From contig JAHJSQ010000132.1 of NCBI GenBank assembly GCA_018830325.1, positions 1 to 33,721 of the forward strand: a stretch of DNA of 33,721 nucleotides. Reading direction: 5' to 3'. The translations under genes and the position numbers were made by a program. Below, piece by piece: positions 8,530 through 17,200 of this stretch. Position 1 is the first letter of the stretch. Every line of letters begins with the position of its first letter. The notes beneath the pieces were generated by a model, which was given only the letters and a program-made list of their open reading frames with translations, was not told the DNA's origin and made no database searches. This DNA comes from Gammaproteobacteria bacterium (lineage in GTDB: Bacteria; Pseudomonadota; Gammaproteobacteria; Methylococcales; Methylomonadaceae).

Positions 8530-9260
8530 TGAAGTTTTCAAAAAAAGGCAATAATCCGGCGTGGGCGGTGAGTTGTTTCTTTCGTGGCCTGCGTTGGGCG
8601 CTTAAGCCGGAGTTGCGAAAATTTATCGTGATTCCGGTTTTGATCAATCTCGTCCTTTATAGCGCGGTGTTGGTACTCGGTTATTATTATGTGGCCGACC
8701 TTATAGCATATTTTATCCCGGACTGGTTGTCATGGTTAAGCTGGGTTTTGTGGCCGCTGTTTTTTCTTAGTTTTTTTATCGCCGGTTTTTTCACGTTTAC
8801 TATTGTGGCGAATGTGATTGCGGCGCCCTTTTACGGCACATTGTCGGCAAAATCGGCGGAACTCATTACGGGCCGAAAGCTTGAGATTGGCGAGCACTCC
8901 ATCAACAAAATCATCCTGGCCGAATTCAAGCGCTTCGGTTATTTGGGTAGCAGGGCATTGCCGTTATTAATTGTATCGATCATTCCCGGCATCAATATCG
9001 CGGCGCCTTTTTTATGGGGTTTGTTTGGGGCTTGGGGTGCGGCATTGGAATACATGGCTTATCCATTGGAGAATGCCGGTTTGTTATTTTCTGAGCAACG
9101 TAAAATACTCAAAAGCATTCGTCTAGGTTCGATGAGCTTCGGTGGCGTCACGATGTTAGGTTTAACCTTGCCGATAATAAATATCATCGTCGCGCCGGCC
9201 GCAGTGATTGGGGCGACTATTTATGTGTTGCAGGCTGGGGAGGGCGAGACTCCGCAATGA
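8529..9260 (+). CDS. cysZ: CysZ/EI24-family sulfate transport protein
   Basis: A 243-residue inner-membrane protein with four main hydrophobic segments (about residues 35-58, 66-100, 135-170 and 205-235). It aligns by eye with E. coli CysZ: an N-terminal FFRGLRWALKPELRKFIVIPVL, the IPDWLSWLSWVLWPL stretch, the NVIAAPFYGTLSAKSAEL loop, and IIPGINIAAPFLWGLFGAWGAALEYMAYPLEN. CysZ imports sulfate for cysteine synthesis. Coupling to mtnA through a TAATG overlap places it in a sulfur-metabolism unit. The function is inferred from homology. Confidence 0.85.
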   Translation: MKFSKKGNNPAWAVSCFFRGLRWALKPELRKFIVIPVLINLVLYSAVLVLGYYYVADLIAYFIPDWLSWLSWVLWPLFFLSFFIAGFFTFTIVANVIAAPFYGTLSAKSAELITGRKLEIGEHSINKIILAEFKRFGYLGSRALPLLIVSIIPGINIAAPFLWGLFGAWGAALEYMAYPLENAGLLFSEQRKILKSIRLGSMSFGGVTMLGLTLPIINIIVAPAAVIGATIYVLQAGEGETPQ

Positions 9261-9493
9261 AGCAAGGGTTAGTGCTAGGGATAGCGCAATGTTTTGGTAT
9301 TGCGAGACAGAACTTTAAAAGTGCAAGCTATTTTTTACAGCGTGTTAAATCGTAGCTTTCCTTATTTTCGGCAATATCGATCGTCCCCGGAAAGTACTTG
9401 CCGAGGTTTCTTCTTCCTAGCCATCGATTCGCGGCATGCGGAGAGATAAGACAAAAAAGGAAGAGGGAGCTTTAACTTTGACACTTCCTTTTT

Positions 9494-9519
9494 CCTGATT
9501 AGCAAGATGCTTCAGCTTA
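9494..9519 (-). repeat. Short dispersed repeat (TTTAGCTGAAGAA type), inverted copy
   Basis: The complement reads TAAGCTGAAGCATCTTGCTA followed by ATCAGG, a diverged version of the motif at 9820-9852. Together they form an inverted repeat about 300 bp apart around the hairpin element. The rest of 9261-9561 shows no gene. Confidence 0.5.
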
Positions 9520-9561
9520 CCGAAGCCAAGAGTCCGAGCAGGGGGCTAGTCGTAGTCGCAA

Positions 9562-9810
9562 AAACTAAAATATGCTGTTACCCAAGCTCCAGCTTGGGTA
9601 ACCTGCTCAGGAAGCTCTAGCTTCCCGGCAATCAAGAAAGATTCAACGAGCGAGTCGGGGTTGATTGAGAGTGTGCGGAGGTTGTGTCGGTCTCAGGAAG
9701 CTGGAGCTTCCGGGGTGTGTTTCCCAAGCTGGAGCTTGGGAAAGAGCGTGATGTGGGTTGGCCGTTTTTAACTTGACGCGCATGGCTTGCGAATCCCGTC
9801 CTGCTAAGGA
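9562..9810. repeat. Four-hairpin palindromic repeat element, copy 1
   Basis: A 249-bp unit that recurs at 21294-21597. It contains four palindromes built on AAGCT-nn-AGCTT in mirror order: a large one at 9578-9601 (arms TTACCCAAGCT), a small one at 9610-9625 (arms GGAAGCT), a small one at 9696-9711 (arms GGAAGCT) and a large one at 9720-9743 (arms TTTCCCAAGCT). The ends of the homology are ACTAAAATATGCTG on the left and CCTGC(T/C)AA on the right. A diverged inverted repeat (9494-9519 against 9820-9852) brackets this copy but not the other. Confidence 0.8.
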
Positions 9811-9819
9811 TATGCTGAT

Positions 9820-9852
9820 CTTTGGGCTTTAGCTGAAGAAACTTGCTAATCA
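9820..9852 (+). repeat. Short dispersed repeat (TTTAGCTGAAGAA type), copy 2
   Basis: It matches 3211-3242 with few differences: TTTAGCTGAAGAAACTTGCT followed by AATCA. It lies between the four-hairpin element and the 3' end of the flavin-fold gene. From 9853 to 9978 no gene is seen. Confidence 0.65.
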
Positions 9853-9978
9853 GGTCCTTTTTTGATGGGCATTGAGCGCATCCGGATTCATTATCGGTAA
9901 ATGTCAAATATAAGGTCTGCCTCCTTAACCTTCTGCAGGATTTGAAGATAATGATGACAGGGTTCTTTAATGTTGAAA

Positions 9979-10635
9979 TCATCCTTCTCCCTTTATCACC
10001 TTCTCGGCGTATTCTTCCGGCGTAATGGTGCCGCCTAGCTTTTCTGCAAGATCTTGTTCTGAAGCGGGAAGCGCATCCTGTAATGCATCGATGCGTTTCC
10101 ATTGTGGAATGGGTGTTTCATTGCCGGATTGAGGGACGTATTTTGACGTTTCAATGCGCTGCATGCGGTGGATATAGCGTGGACAGTTGATAAATATCTC
10201 GCCGATTTTGACTCTGACGATCATGTCTGCTCCCGGGTATTCCGATAGCAATGAGTCGCCTTCTTGAATCGATGCCTCGCCGTGCACTCGGATACGGTGC
10301 GGTGTTTCAAAGTCGATGAACAACATACCAATCTTGGGATTGCCTTGAATATTACCCATCGACAGAAACATGCCGTTGCCGTTATAACTGGGGAAGGCTA
10401 ACGTTTGAGGATCGACAACGCGAACCAAACCCGGATTGCCGCCTTTGTAGGAACAGGTGGGATAGCCTCGGTGGTCGATCGAGGTCAAGAAGAAAAAGTC
10501 TCGGCTTTCGATGAAAGGCTGATGTTGTTCGTTGATTTGATTTTCGACGATCAGCTCCTGTACCCGGTCGGCTAGATTGCGCGTATCATGCCGGTCTTGC
10601 AGTTGCCGATGCTTTTGACTGTAAATATCGTTCAT
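9979..10635 (-). CDS. Pyridoxamine 5'-phosphate oxidase-related FMN-binding split-barrel protein
   Basis: A 218-residue soluble protein with the split-barrel fold of the PNPOx-like family. Readable family landmarks are SRDFFFLTSIDHRGYPTCSYKGG, LAFPSYNGNGMFLSMGNIQGNPKIGMLFIDFE and RIRVHGEASI, followed by NCPRYIHRM, a stretch typical of the subgroup that includes general-stress FMN proteins. True PdxH has different C-terminal substrate residues, so oxidation of pyridoxamine phosphate is not assumed; an FMN- or F420-type reductase or a flavin sensor is equally possible. A GAGAGAA sequence precedes the ATG at a suitable distance. The gene stands alone between repeat-rich gaps. Confidence 0.8.
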   Translation of the reverse strand: MNDIYSQKHRQLQDRHDTRNLADRVQELIVENQINEQHQPFIESRDFFFLTSIDHRGYPTCSYKGGNPGLVRVVDPQTLAFPSYNGNGMFLSMGNIQGNPKIGMLFIDFETPHRIRVHGEASIQEGDSLLSEYPGADMIVRVKIGEIFINCPRYIHRMQRIETSKYVPQSGNETPIPQWKRIDALQDALPASEQDLAEKLGGTITPEEYAEKVIKGEG

Positions 10636-10780
10636 TAATCGGTTCTCTCAAAATAGTTCTACGGCTTATTCTGCCATAATCTTTCCAGAAGGATAAAACA
10701 AACCTGGGTGTTTGATTCAATTCTGACAAGTTCAGGATTTCGTGAAAAATAACTTCCTGGAGCTATGAGTTTTGTAGCGG

Positions 10781-10916
10781 GTTCGGAAACTCGCTTGACA
10801 GGAAACCGTGAATACGTCCGTGTAGGCTTGACGGCAGCGTTCCCTCCTGCCGACATCCTCGCTAGCCACACCCCATATCTTCATGAAGTTAGTCTTTTTT
10901 AAGTATAAAGGGAGTA
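10781..10916 (-). repeat. Dispersed repeat family (GGTATGGGGTGTGGCTAGCG type), copy C
   Basis: On the minus strand this reads TTTACTCCCTTTATACTT..., ATATGGGGTGTGGCTAGCGA, GGATGTCGGCAGgagggaacGCTGCCGTCAAGCC, then CACGGTTTCCTGTCAAGCGA. It is the inverse of copy A (13911-14068), with which it shares the whole unit except the second GGCGG hairpin. The rest of 10636-11090 holds no gene. Confidence 0.8.
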
Positions 10917-10994
10917 AAAAAACAGGCTCACGACCTGATAACTGCTTTTTTATTGAGGTTATTTAGCTATCGCAAGTTCTGCTTGCTCAATAGC

Positions 10995-11016
10995 CGCTTC
11001 CCTGGCCAGGGAAGCG
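10995..11016. repeat. Perfect 22-bp palindrome
   Basis: The arm CGCTTCCCTGG is followed directly by its exact complement, with no loop. It lies 75 bp before the start of the 180-residue membrane protein. It could be an operator for a dimeric regulator or part of a small repeat. Confidence 0.6.
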
Positions 11017-11090
11017 CTGCAGACGATTTCATGCATACCAATTCGGGTAAAAAAGTGCATACTGCTGATTTATTCTAAGAGGAATTTTTC

Positions 11091-11633
11091 ATGATGATGT
11101 ATCGAATTCAATTCCAAACAGTCTCGTCATTGCTCGCCAAACCAAGGAAGATTCCTGTCATGGTCTTTTTGTGTTATCTGATATTTATATGGGCAACCAA
11201 TTATTGCCCTGAAGCTCGCGCAGCCGAAGATGGATATATCTATGAATATCAGAGCGAGGTTTATCGTTATTCTGTTTTAGAAACTGGTGAAAACTACACT
11301 TTTACATTCGATAAAAACCCAGGCGAAATAAGCGAAAAACTAAAAGCCGTTTATCATGTGCTCCAGTCTGTTTTCAGCGATTCCAGTATCGAAAAAAGAC
11401 ATAGTGAGGCCTACACTAAAGAAAGAGCCAAGTGCTATGTTTTTGATAGCTCTTTTTACACTTATACTGCGTGCTTTCTTCCCAATGAATTCTCTACAAC
11501 AAATAGTGACCGCTTTTGGGGGTATGTTACCCAAATACCTAATTGGAAGTGGCTAGTGACCTGGAATTTGCTGCCTGCTGTTCTGGCATTTGGTTTGTTC
11601 TTTTATATAGGGGCTAAACGAAAAAGCAGTTAA
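11091..11633 (+). CDS. Small exported or membrane protein of unknown function
   Basis: I do not recognise the family. The protein has 180 residues. Residues 1-45 contain a basic start and a hydrophobic segment (VMVFLCYLIFIW) ending in ARA-AE, which looks like a cleavable signal peptide. A middle domain of about 100 residues follows, rich in Tyr, Ser and Glu and with two Cys (AKCYVF and YTACFLP) that could form a disulfide in the periplasm. The C-terminus has a membrane helix (WNLLPAVLAFGLFFYIGA) and a basic end (KRKSS), the form of a tail-anchored periplasmic protein. The start is supported by AAGAGGA 9 bp before the ATG triplet run. No neighbour indicates a role. Confidence 0.7.
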   Translation: MMMYRIQFQTVSSLLAKPRKIPVMVFLCYLIFIWATNYCPEARAAEDGYIYEYQSEVYRYSVLETGENYTFTFDKNPGEISEKLKAVYHVLQSVFSDSSIEKRHSEAYTKERAKCYVFDSSFYTYTACFLPNEFSTTNSDRFWGYVTQIPNWKWLVTWNLLPAVLAFGLFFYIGAKRKSS

Positions 11634-11861
11634 AAGGTATCCTAGGAAATACACATTCAGATTGTTGTGTGTGTATAGGCTTTAGCTAAATTTGAACCTG
11701 AAAAGAGCAGTTGGCATGTGAATATTCAGTTCCACGGCCATTCTCGTTCCTATGCTCTGCGTGGCAATGCTAGGGGGGTGAATAATTACGCAACGGAAGC
11801 AGGTTTTGGTGGAGGTTAAGAGGAAATTGAGGTAGGTTTTTACATTTGGGTGAGGTGTGAT

Positions 11862-12287
11862 ATGAATTGTATTGGTTACCGTAGCGGTTATAAATATCAA
11901 CTTAAACAAGATTATAGGTTACCTAATATTGGCATTGCTCCCAATCAAGCAATAGACATCCAGTTTATTCAACTTGATGCCTCTGGTAATTTGCTGATTA
12001 GATCAGGTTATGCTTGGGATGGTGCGTCGGGTCCAGCTATCGATACTAAAAACATTATGCGTGGTTCGTTGGTACATGATGCGCTTTATCAACTAATGCG
12101 GTATGGCTTATTGAGCATGGCCGCTCATAGAGACCCTGTCGACAGATTATTACAGCGCATTTGTATCGAAGACGGTATGAATAAGCTACGCGCACGGTGG
12201 GTTTATGAGGCGGTGAAGCGATTTGGCAAGCCGGCTGCCGAACCTTCAAAAAATCACCCTGTAATTTGGGCGCCGAAGAAATGTTAA
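11862..12287 (+). CDS. DUF1353 family protein
   Basis: A 141-residue soluble protein. The DUF1353 signature is clear: SGYAWDGASGPAIDTKN, then GSLVHDALYQLMRYGLL and DRLLQRIC, including the conserved His-Asp pair. The ATG at 11862, with TGAGGTG in front, is preferred over the GTG four codons earlier. The family has no established function and is often found in phages and mobile DNA, but nothing else phage-like is present here. The gene is isolated between two repeat-bearing gaps. Confidence 0.78.
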   Translation: MNCIGYRSGYKYQLKQDYRLPNIGIAPNQAIDIQFIQLDASGNLLIRSGYAWDGASGPAIDTKNIMRGSLVHDALYQLMRYGLLSMAAHRDPVDRLLQRICIEDGMNKLRARWVYEAVKRFGKPAAEPSKNHPVIWAPKKC

Positions 12288-12317
12288 TGTAGAGGTTTTT
12301 ATATCCATCGTATTTAC

Positions 12318-12432
12318 AAATTCGGCACCGGGGTGACCGTCAAATGACGCTGTGAATACGTCCATGTAATTTCATAGCTCACTGACTCTTAAATAAATTA
12401 GGTGCTGGGGCCCTTAGTGCCGAATTTTGATC
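12318..12432. repeat. MITE-like inverted-repeat unit (ATTCGGCACCGG type)
   Basis: The left arm AAATTCGGCACCGGGGTG (12318-12335) is answered by an inverted right arm at 12401-12432 ending in TTAGTGCCGAATTTTGATC. The inside of the left end (CCGTCAAATGACGCTGTGAA) is shared with 21076-21134. No reading frame lies inside. Confidence 0.6.
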
Positions 12433-12472
12433 TTCGGGTATAAAACTGAGAAACGTTGTAACTAACTATCTT

Positions 12473-12581
12473 CTACTCCCTTTACACTCAAAAAATGGTT
12501 AACTTTATGAAGGTATGGGGTTGTAGCTAGCGAGGATGTAGGGAATAGGGGGGCTTGCAGTCTAGCCCCCATGGATGGGTT
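12473..12581 (+). repeat. Dispersed repeat family, copy B
   Basis: TACTCCCTTTACACTCAAAA, then TTTATGAAGGTATGGGG, TAGCTAGCGAGGATGT, and a variable hairpin (GGGGGGCTTGCAGTCTAGCC CCC) ending in ATGGATGGGTTT. It matches copy A over its first 75 bases and then diverges in the hairpin, which has a different sequence but keeps the pairing. Confidence 0.75.
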
Positions 12582-12665
12582 TGCCCAGCACCTAAATTAT
12601 CCCAGATAGTTAATCATAGCCAATGGGCAATGGAATTTAGATGCCGGGTTTACAGCGGTCCTTGA

Positions 12666-12722
12666 TAGACACACCCCAGACCTTTTATTTGTTTGACTTT
12701 TTTCAATCAAATGGGAGTAATT
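12666..12722 (-). repeat. Dispersed repeat family, degenerate copy E
   Basis: ACACACCCCAGACC, then TTTGTTTGACTTTTTTC and AAATGGGAGTAA. It resembles the ACTCCC end of the family in inverted orientation. With copy B it makes an inverted pair spanning 12473-12722. Otherwise 12288-12850 shows nothing gene-like. Confidence 0.45.
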
Positions 12723-12850
12723 TGTGAGTACGTTTCATTTATGGCTGCAACAATATGTAGCTAGTTTAGCTTATTTAAAGAACGTAATTTGCAGATTGCT
12801 TGAATCCACATTAGATTAGGCAGATTAGTCCACACGGTTCATTCCCTTCA

Positions 12851-13378
12851 TTATTTTAGTGCGATGGTTTCAACTCGATTGACGGTGTCGAGTTTGATTT
12901 TATCTTCCTGGGCTAACCAACCGATGCTGCGATGGATAATTTTTTCTTCTTCAGGAAGTTCTTTGATTAATCTTGCAACGGAAGTTTCGCCATTTTTGTC
13001 CAAGTATTGCCAAATGTTACCTGCAGTTAAACCGACGCGTTCACGTATGCTTATTTCCGGGGTTTTGGCAACCGGAGCTGGAGGAGGGCTGCTTGTTTTT
13101 TTAGTGGCAGCTCGGGCGGTGCTGGTTTTTTTTGGCGTTACTTTAGCGGTTTCAGTTGTGACCGGTTGTTCGATTGTTGCTTTAGGTTCTTCGGTGGCGG
13201 CTTTAACTTGTTTAGAGGACGGGCGGGTAGGATTTGCTTTCTTTGGCGTTTCTTTAACCGCTTCGGGTGTCACGGTCTTCTCAGTCTCGGATTTGGTTTT
13301 TTCAGTGGTGGTGTTAGATTTTTTCATAATGATATAAACAATAAAAAGTAAAAAAATTAGAATCGACCATTCAAGCAT
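12851..13378 (-). CDS. Membrane-anchored protein with C-terminal DUF2582-type winged-helix domain
   Basis: The protein has 175 residues in three parts. Residues 1-18 are a hydrophobic N-terminal anchor (LEWSILIFLLFIVYIIM). Residues 19-110 are a low-complexity linker of Lys, Thr, Pro, Glu and Ala, with three similar blocks of the form (V)TPEAVKETPKKA / TTETAKVTPKKTS. Residues 111-175 are a compact domain (ERVGLTAGNIWQYLDKNGET, then SVARLIKELPEEEKIIHRSI, GWLAQEDKIKLD) that matches the winged-helix DUF2582 pattern AGxIWxxL and GWLAxEDKI. AAAGGA lies 8 bp before the ATG. A DNA-binding-like domain tethered to the membrane is unusual; it might instead bind protein. The linker is typical of a flexible spacer. 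Function unknown. Confidence 0.75.
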   Translation of the reverse strand: MLEWSILIFLLFIVYIIMKKSNTTTEKTKSETEKTVTPEAVKETPKKANPTRPSSKQVKAATEEPKATIEQPVTTETAKVTPKKTSTARAATKKTSSPPPAPVAKTPEISIRERVGLTAGNIWQYLDKNGETSVARLIKELPEEEKIIHRSIGWLAQEDKIKLDTVNRVETIALK

Positions 13379-13910
13379 ATAAGCATTCCTTTCTATTGAT
13401 CGATTTTACTCGAACTGCAAAAAATAAGTAAAAACGAATAAGAGATATAAACTCTTAGCGAATCAAATTTTGGTATAAGTCAAAAATTATCAATTAACTC
13501 AGCGTTAACAAATGTAGTGCTATCAAAATAAATTTTTACATATTATTCAGTATCATACAATTGCAAAATGTTAAGTTTGGGTTAGGGTTATCGATAGAGA
13601 TTTACGGTTCAATTAACGAATTTAATAGATCGTATCTATAAATTGTGGAAATTAGACGCCTAGAAAAATCGGAATATTGCGGGAATTAAAATTCGCCTAA
13701 TACTCTTTCTTCTTCATGTAAAAATACCAAAATTTGAAATGCGAACACTCAAAATAATCACAAAGAATTGAAAAAATAGAAAGTCTCTCAAAAAAGCGTT
13801 CTCTTCTGACCATTTATAAACCGAAACCGAAAAAAGTCAAATCGGATAAGGAGAGAACATGAAATAAGTACCGCACCCGACACTGCGATTTTGCTCGTAT
13901 TTTAGCGAAA
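13379..13910. other. AT-rich gene-free gap with an isolated Shine-Dalgarno/start-stop site
   Basis: No open frame with coding character was seen. At 13848-13853 an ideal AAGGAG lies 5 bp before ATG-AAA-TAA (13859-13867), a two-codon frame. This is either the stub of a destroyed gene or a minimal leader. An imperfect AAGAG...CTCTT hairpin lies near 13440-13457. Confidence 0.5.
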
Positions 13911-14068
13911 TTACTCCCTTTATACTCAAAAAATGGTTGACTTTATGAAGGTATGGGGTGTGGCTAGCGAGGATGTCGGCAGCAGGGATTGCTGCCGTCA
14001 AGCCCCATGGATGGGTTCACGGCGGCTTTCCCTTCCGCCGACACCTGTCAATCGAGCAACCGAACTTT
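13911..14068 (+). repeat. Dispersed repeat family, copy A (fullest copy)
   Basis: In order: TTACTCCCTTTATACTCAAA, TTGACTTTATGAAGGTATGG, GGTGTGGCTAGCGAGGATGT, a first hairpin CGGCAGCAgggatTGCTGCCG, TCAAGCCCCATGGATGGGTT, a second hairpin GGCGGctttcccttCCGCC, and GACACCTGTCAATCGAGCAA. Copies B, C, D and E share parts of this unit. Between here and the next gene (14069-14296) I see no further feature. Confidence 0.8.
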
Positions 14069-14296
14069 CCATAAAATAGGGAAGTTATTTACGACCAAAT
14101 CCTTAACTTAATGGTAGTGCTACCTAAAAAGCATAAATCATCAAGAAGAATCACCGATTATTTTTTACTGTTTAACCGAACCGTTGTTTAAGGTTTATCT
14201 GCTATGATGCTCAATGAAATTAAGCCGTTCCAGTGGTGACTTCGTATTTCATTCTTAATAGCCCAAGAATAATCTTCCTCATATATATTGTTCGAT

Positions 14297-17200
14297 ATGC
14301 TTCTGCTGCGCTTAATTATCTTGTTTTTATCGTCAATATTACTCTTGAGACCGGCGTCTGTTGTCGCGGACGATACGGTTCGTATCGGCGTATTGGCGAA
14401 TCGGGGCAAGGACCGCGCTTTGGTCGAATGGTTGCCGACGGCCGAGTATTTGGCGAGTGAAATACCCAGTCGAAACTTTTCCATCGTTCCATTAGATTTT
14501 AACGAAATCGAGAGAGCCGTCGCTTCGGGCAAAGTCGATTTTTTTCTCGTGAACTCGGGAATCTATGTCGATTTCGAGGCGCGTTATGGCGCGGGGCGTA
14601 TCGCTACAATGCGTAAGCGTAATGGTGGGCGCGGCAATACATTTTTTAGTGGCGTGATATTCACGCGCGCGGATCGGGAAGACATAAATCAAATTGCCGA
14701 CTTGAAAGGCAAGCGTTTCGCTGCGGTGAGTCAGTCTTCATTAGGCGGATATCTGGCAGCTTGGCGTGAAATGCAGGCTCAGGGCGTGATGCCGGAGAAG
14801 CATACTCGGTTGAGTTTTCTTAACACCCATGATGCGACCGTCCGTGCGGTTTTAGATGGATCGGCCGATGCCGGGACCGCGCGTAGCGATACTTTGGAGC
14901 AAATGCATAAAGAAGGTGCGATCGATCTGAAAGAACTGAAAGTTATCAACCCTATACAGCATGAAAATTTCAGCTATTTAAGCAGTACTCGCCTTTACCC
15001 TGAATGGCCATTTGCTAAACTCGCCGATACCTCCGAGTCTTTGAGTCTCGAAGTTGCCTCGGCGTTAATGTTGATGTCAATCGATAGTTCCGCTGCTCAA
15101 GCAGCGGGAATTGCCGGTTGGACCGTTGCTTATAATTACCGACCCGTGCACGATTTATTGCGCGAGTTACGACTGAGTCCGTATGAAGAGATTGGCCGGA
15201 TCGGTTTTGATGAATTTTTGCGTCATTATTGGCATTGGTTGTTATTGTCGATACTGACGCCGCTGGTATTAAGTCTCTTTGTTGTTTATTTCATTCGTCT
15301 GAATAGCCGTCTGCGCAAAACGGAAAGCGAATTGATCGATGCGCGCGATCATCTAGCGGTTAGAGTTAGGGAAAGAACTGCCGAATTGGAAGAGAGCCGG
15401 CGACAATTGGAACTCATTAGCCAAGACTGGAACGATGCTTTCGATGCGATTGGTGATCCTATCTTCATTCACGATGCCGCGATGCGCATCGTTAGAGCCA
15501 ACCCCGCTTATTGCGATCGTGCGGGAATGACGCTGAAACAAGTCATCGGACGCATTTATTTCGAATTATTTCCGAAACTGAATGAACCGATGCCTGCATG
15601 CCGTAATTTTCCGGAAGCTAGTTTTGCTAAAGCAAACGAATTGCAACTACCTAATGGCGATATATTCGTTTCGCGCTCTTTCGGGATTATACATGCGGAC
15701 AGAAGCAGCAAGAGTGCGATTCATATTTTGGAAGACGTAACCGAGTTGCGCAAGACAGAGGCGCGTCGAAGAATATTAAACCGAGCCCTAGAGCAGGCCG
15801 GCGAAGGGATTATGATTTTGGATTGCGAGCGCCGGGTGATTTTTTGCAACCCGAGTTTGAAGGCTCTTCTAGGCTGCGATACGCACGAACCTGAGTGCAA
15901 CAAACGCTTGTTTAATAAGGGAGATTGTTTATTGGTCACGGCGTATTTCATGTCGCAGTTGCAATCGCTATTCGATAAAGCCGAGCGAGACGGCGAAGGT
16001 TTTTCGGCCGAAATGGAATTGAATGTGCCGAATGGTCTTGGGTTACCGGTTTTTATCACGGTTGCGGGGATTTTAAACGAAAACGACGAGCAAGACGGTT
16101 TTGTCTTGACCGTTCTGGATCTTAGCGAAGTCAAGCAGGCCGAACAGGCGCTGACCTATCGCATCGGCTTGGAAGCCTTGATTGCCGGAATCGCTTCGAA
16201 TTTGAGTAACGCTAGACCGGAACAAATTAATCAAACCGTTTTGAAAACCCTCGCACAATTAGGCCGGTTTTTAGATGTCGACCGAGCATATATCTTCGAT
16301 TACGAGGATGCTTTCGGACATACTCACGAATGGTGCGAGGAAGGCGTCGAGCCACAAATCGATTCGTTGTGCAAATTTAAGGTGGAATCCTTTCCGTGGT
16401 TGTTCGGAGAGCTTATGAACGGGAGGACCGTAAAAATAGAAGATATTAATCGCTTGCCTTCCTGTGCCATACCCGAGCGCGAGGAGTTTGTACACGAAAA
16501 TATATTTTCGCTGCTTTTGGCGCCATTTAATTACGGCGGGGTTTTCTCGGGTTTTATCGGCGTCGATTCCGTCAGGCGTTTTCGTCGCTGGAACGAAGAA
16601 GAAGAGCGACTACTGCAAACGGCTGGAGAGATGATTATTAACACCCTCCGGCGCATCGACACGATGAATCACTTACGGGTTAGTGAAACGAATTTGGCTG
16701 CGGCTCAACAAATCGCCCATCTAGGCAGTTGGGAATGGAATATTGTCACCGACGAGTTGTCGTGGTCCGACGAAGTGTACCGCATGTTCGGTTTTAAGCC
16801 TCAACAATTCGTAGCGACTTATCGGAGGTTTTTAGAGTTGATATCGCCGGAAGATCGAGATTTTGTGGCCGATGCCGTGCAAAATGCCTTTTCGCGAGGC
16901 GATGAGTATGAGCTTGATCACCGTATTTGCCGTGCCGATGGTGTCGAGCGAGTGCTTCACGAAATTGGTGAAGTAATTGTCAACGATGCGGGAGAACCGG
17001 TTCGCATGATAGGCACGGTGCAGGATGTTACCGAGCTGCGTCAGGCCGAGAATGAAATGCGTAGGCTCAACCGGGCATTACGCACGCTGAGTCTGTGCAA
17101 TACAACGCTTGTTCATGCGCAACAAGAACAAACTCTGATGGACGATATATGCCGTATCTTGATCGACAGCGGCGGCTACCGTTTTGCATGGGTTGGCTAT

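Noticed and set aside
9562-9810. Possible CRISPR array because of repeated AAGCTnnAGCTT units
   Set aside because: The units are of two different lengths, unevenly spaced, and arranged as mirror-image hairpins, and there are no cas genes.
9632-10102. A 156-codon minus-strand frame over the hairpin repeats
   Set aside because: It runs across palindromic repeat DNA and overlaps the end of the flavin-fold gene in another frame, with no family character.
10659-10871. A 70-codon minus-strand frame
   Set aside because: Mostly made of dispersed repeat copy C; no ribosome-binding site and no coding character.
14188-14532. A 114-codon minus-strand frame at the start of the HD-GYP receptor gene
   Set aside because: It overlaps the signal peptide and PhnD coding region in antisense and shows no known domain.
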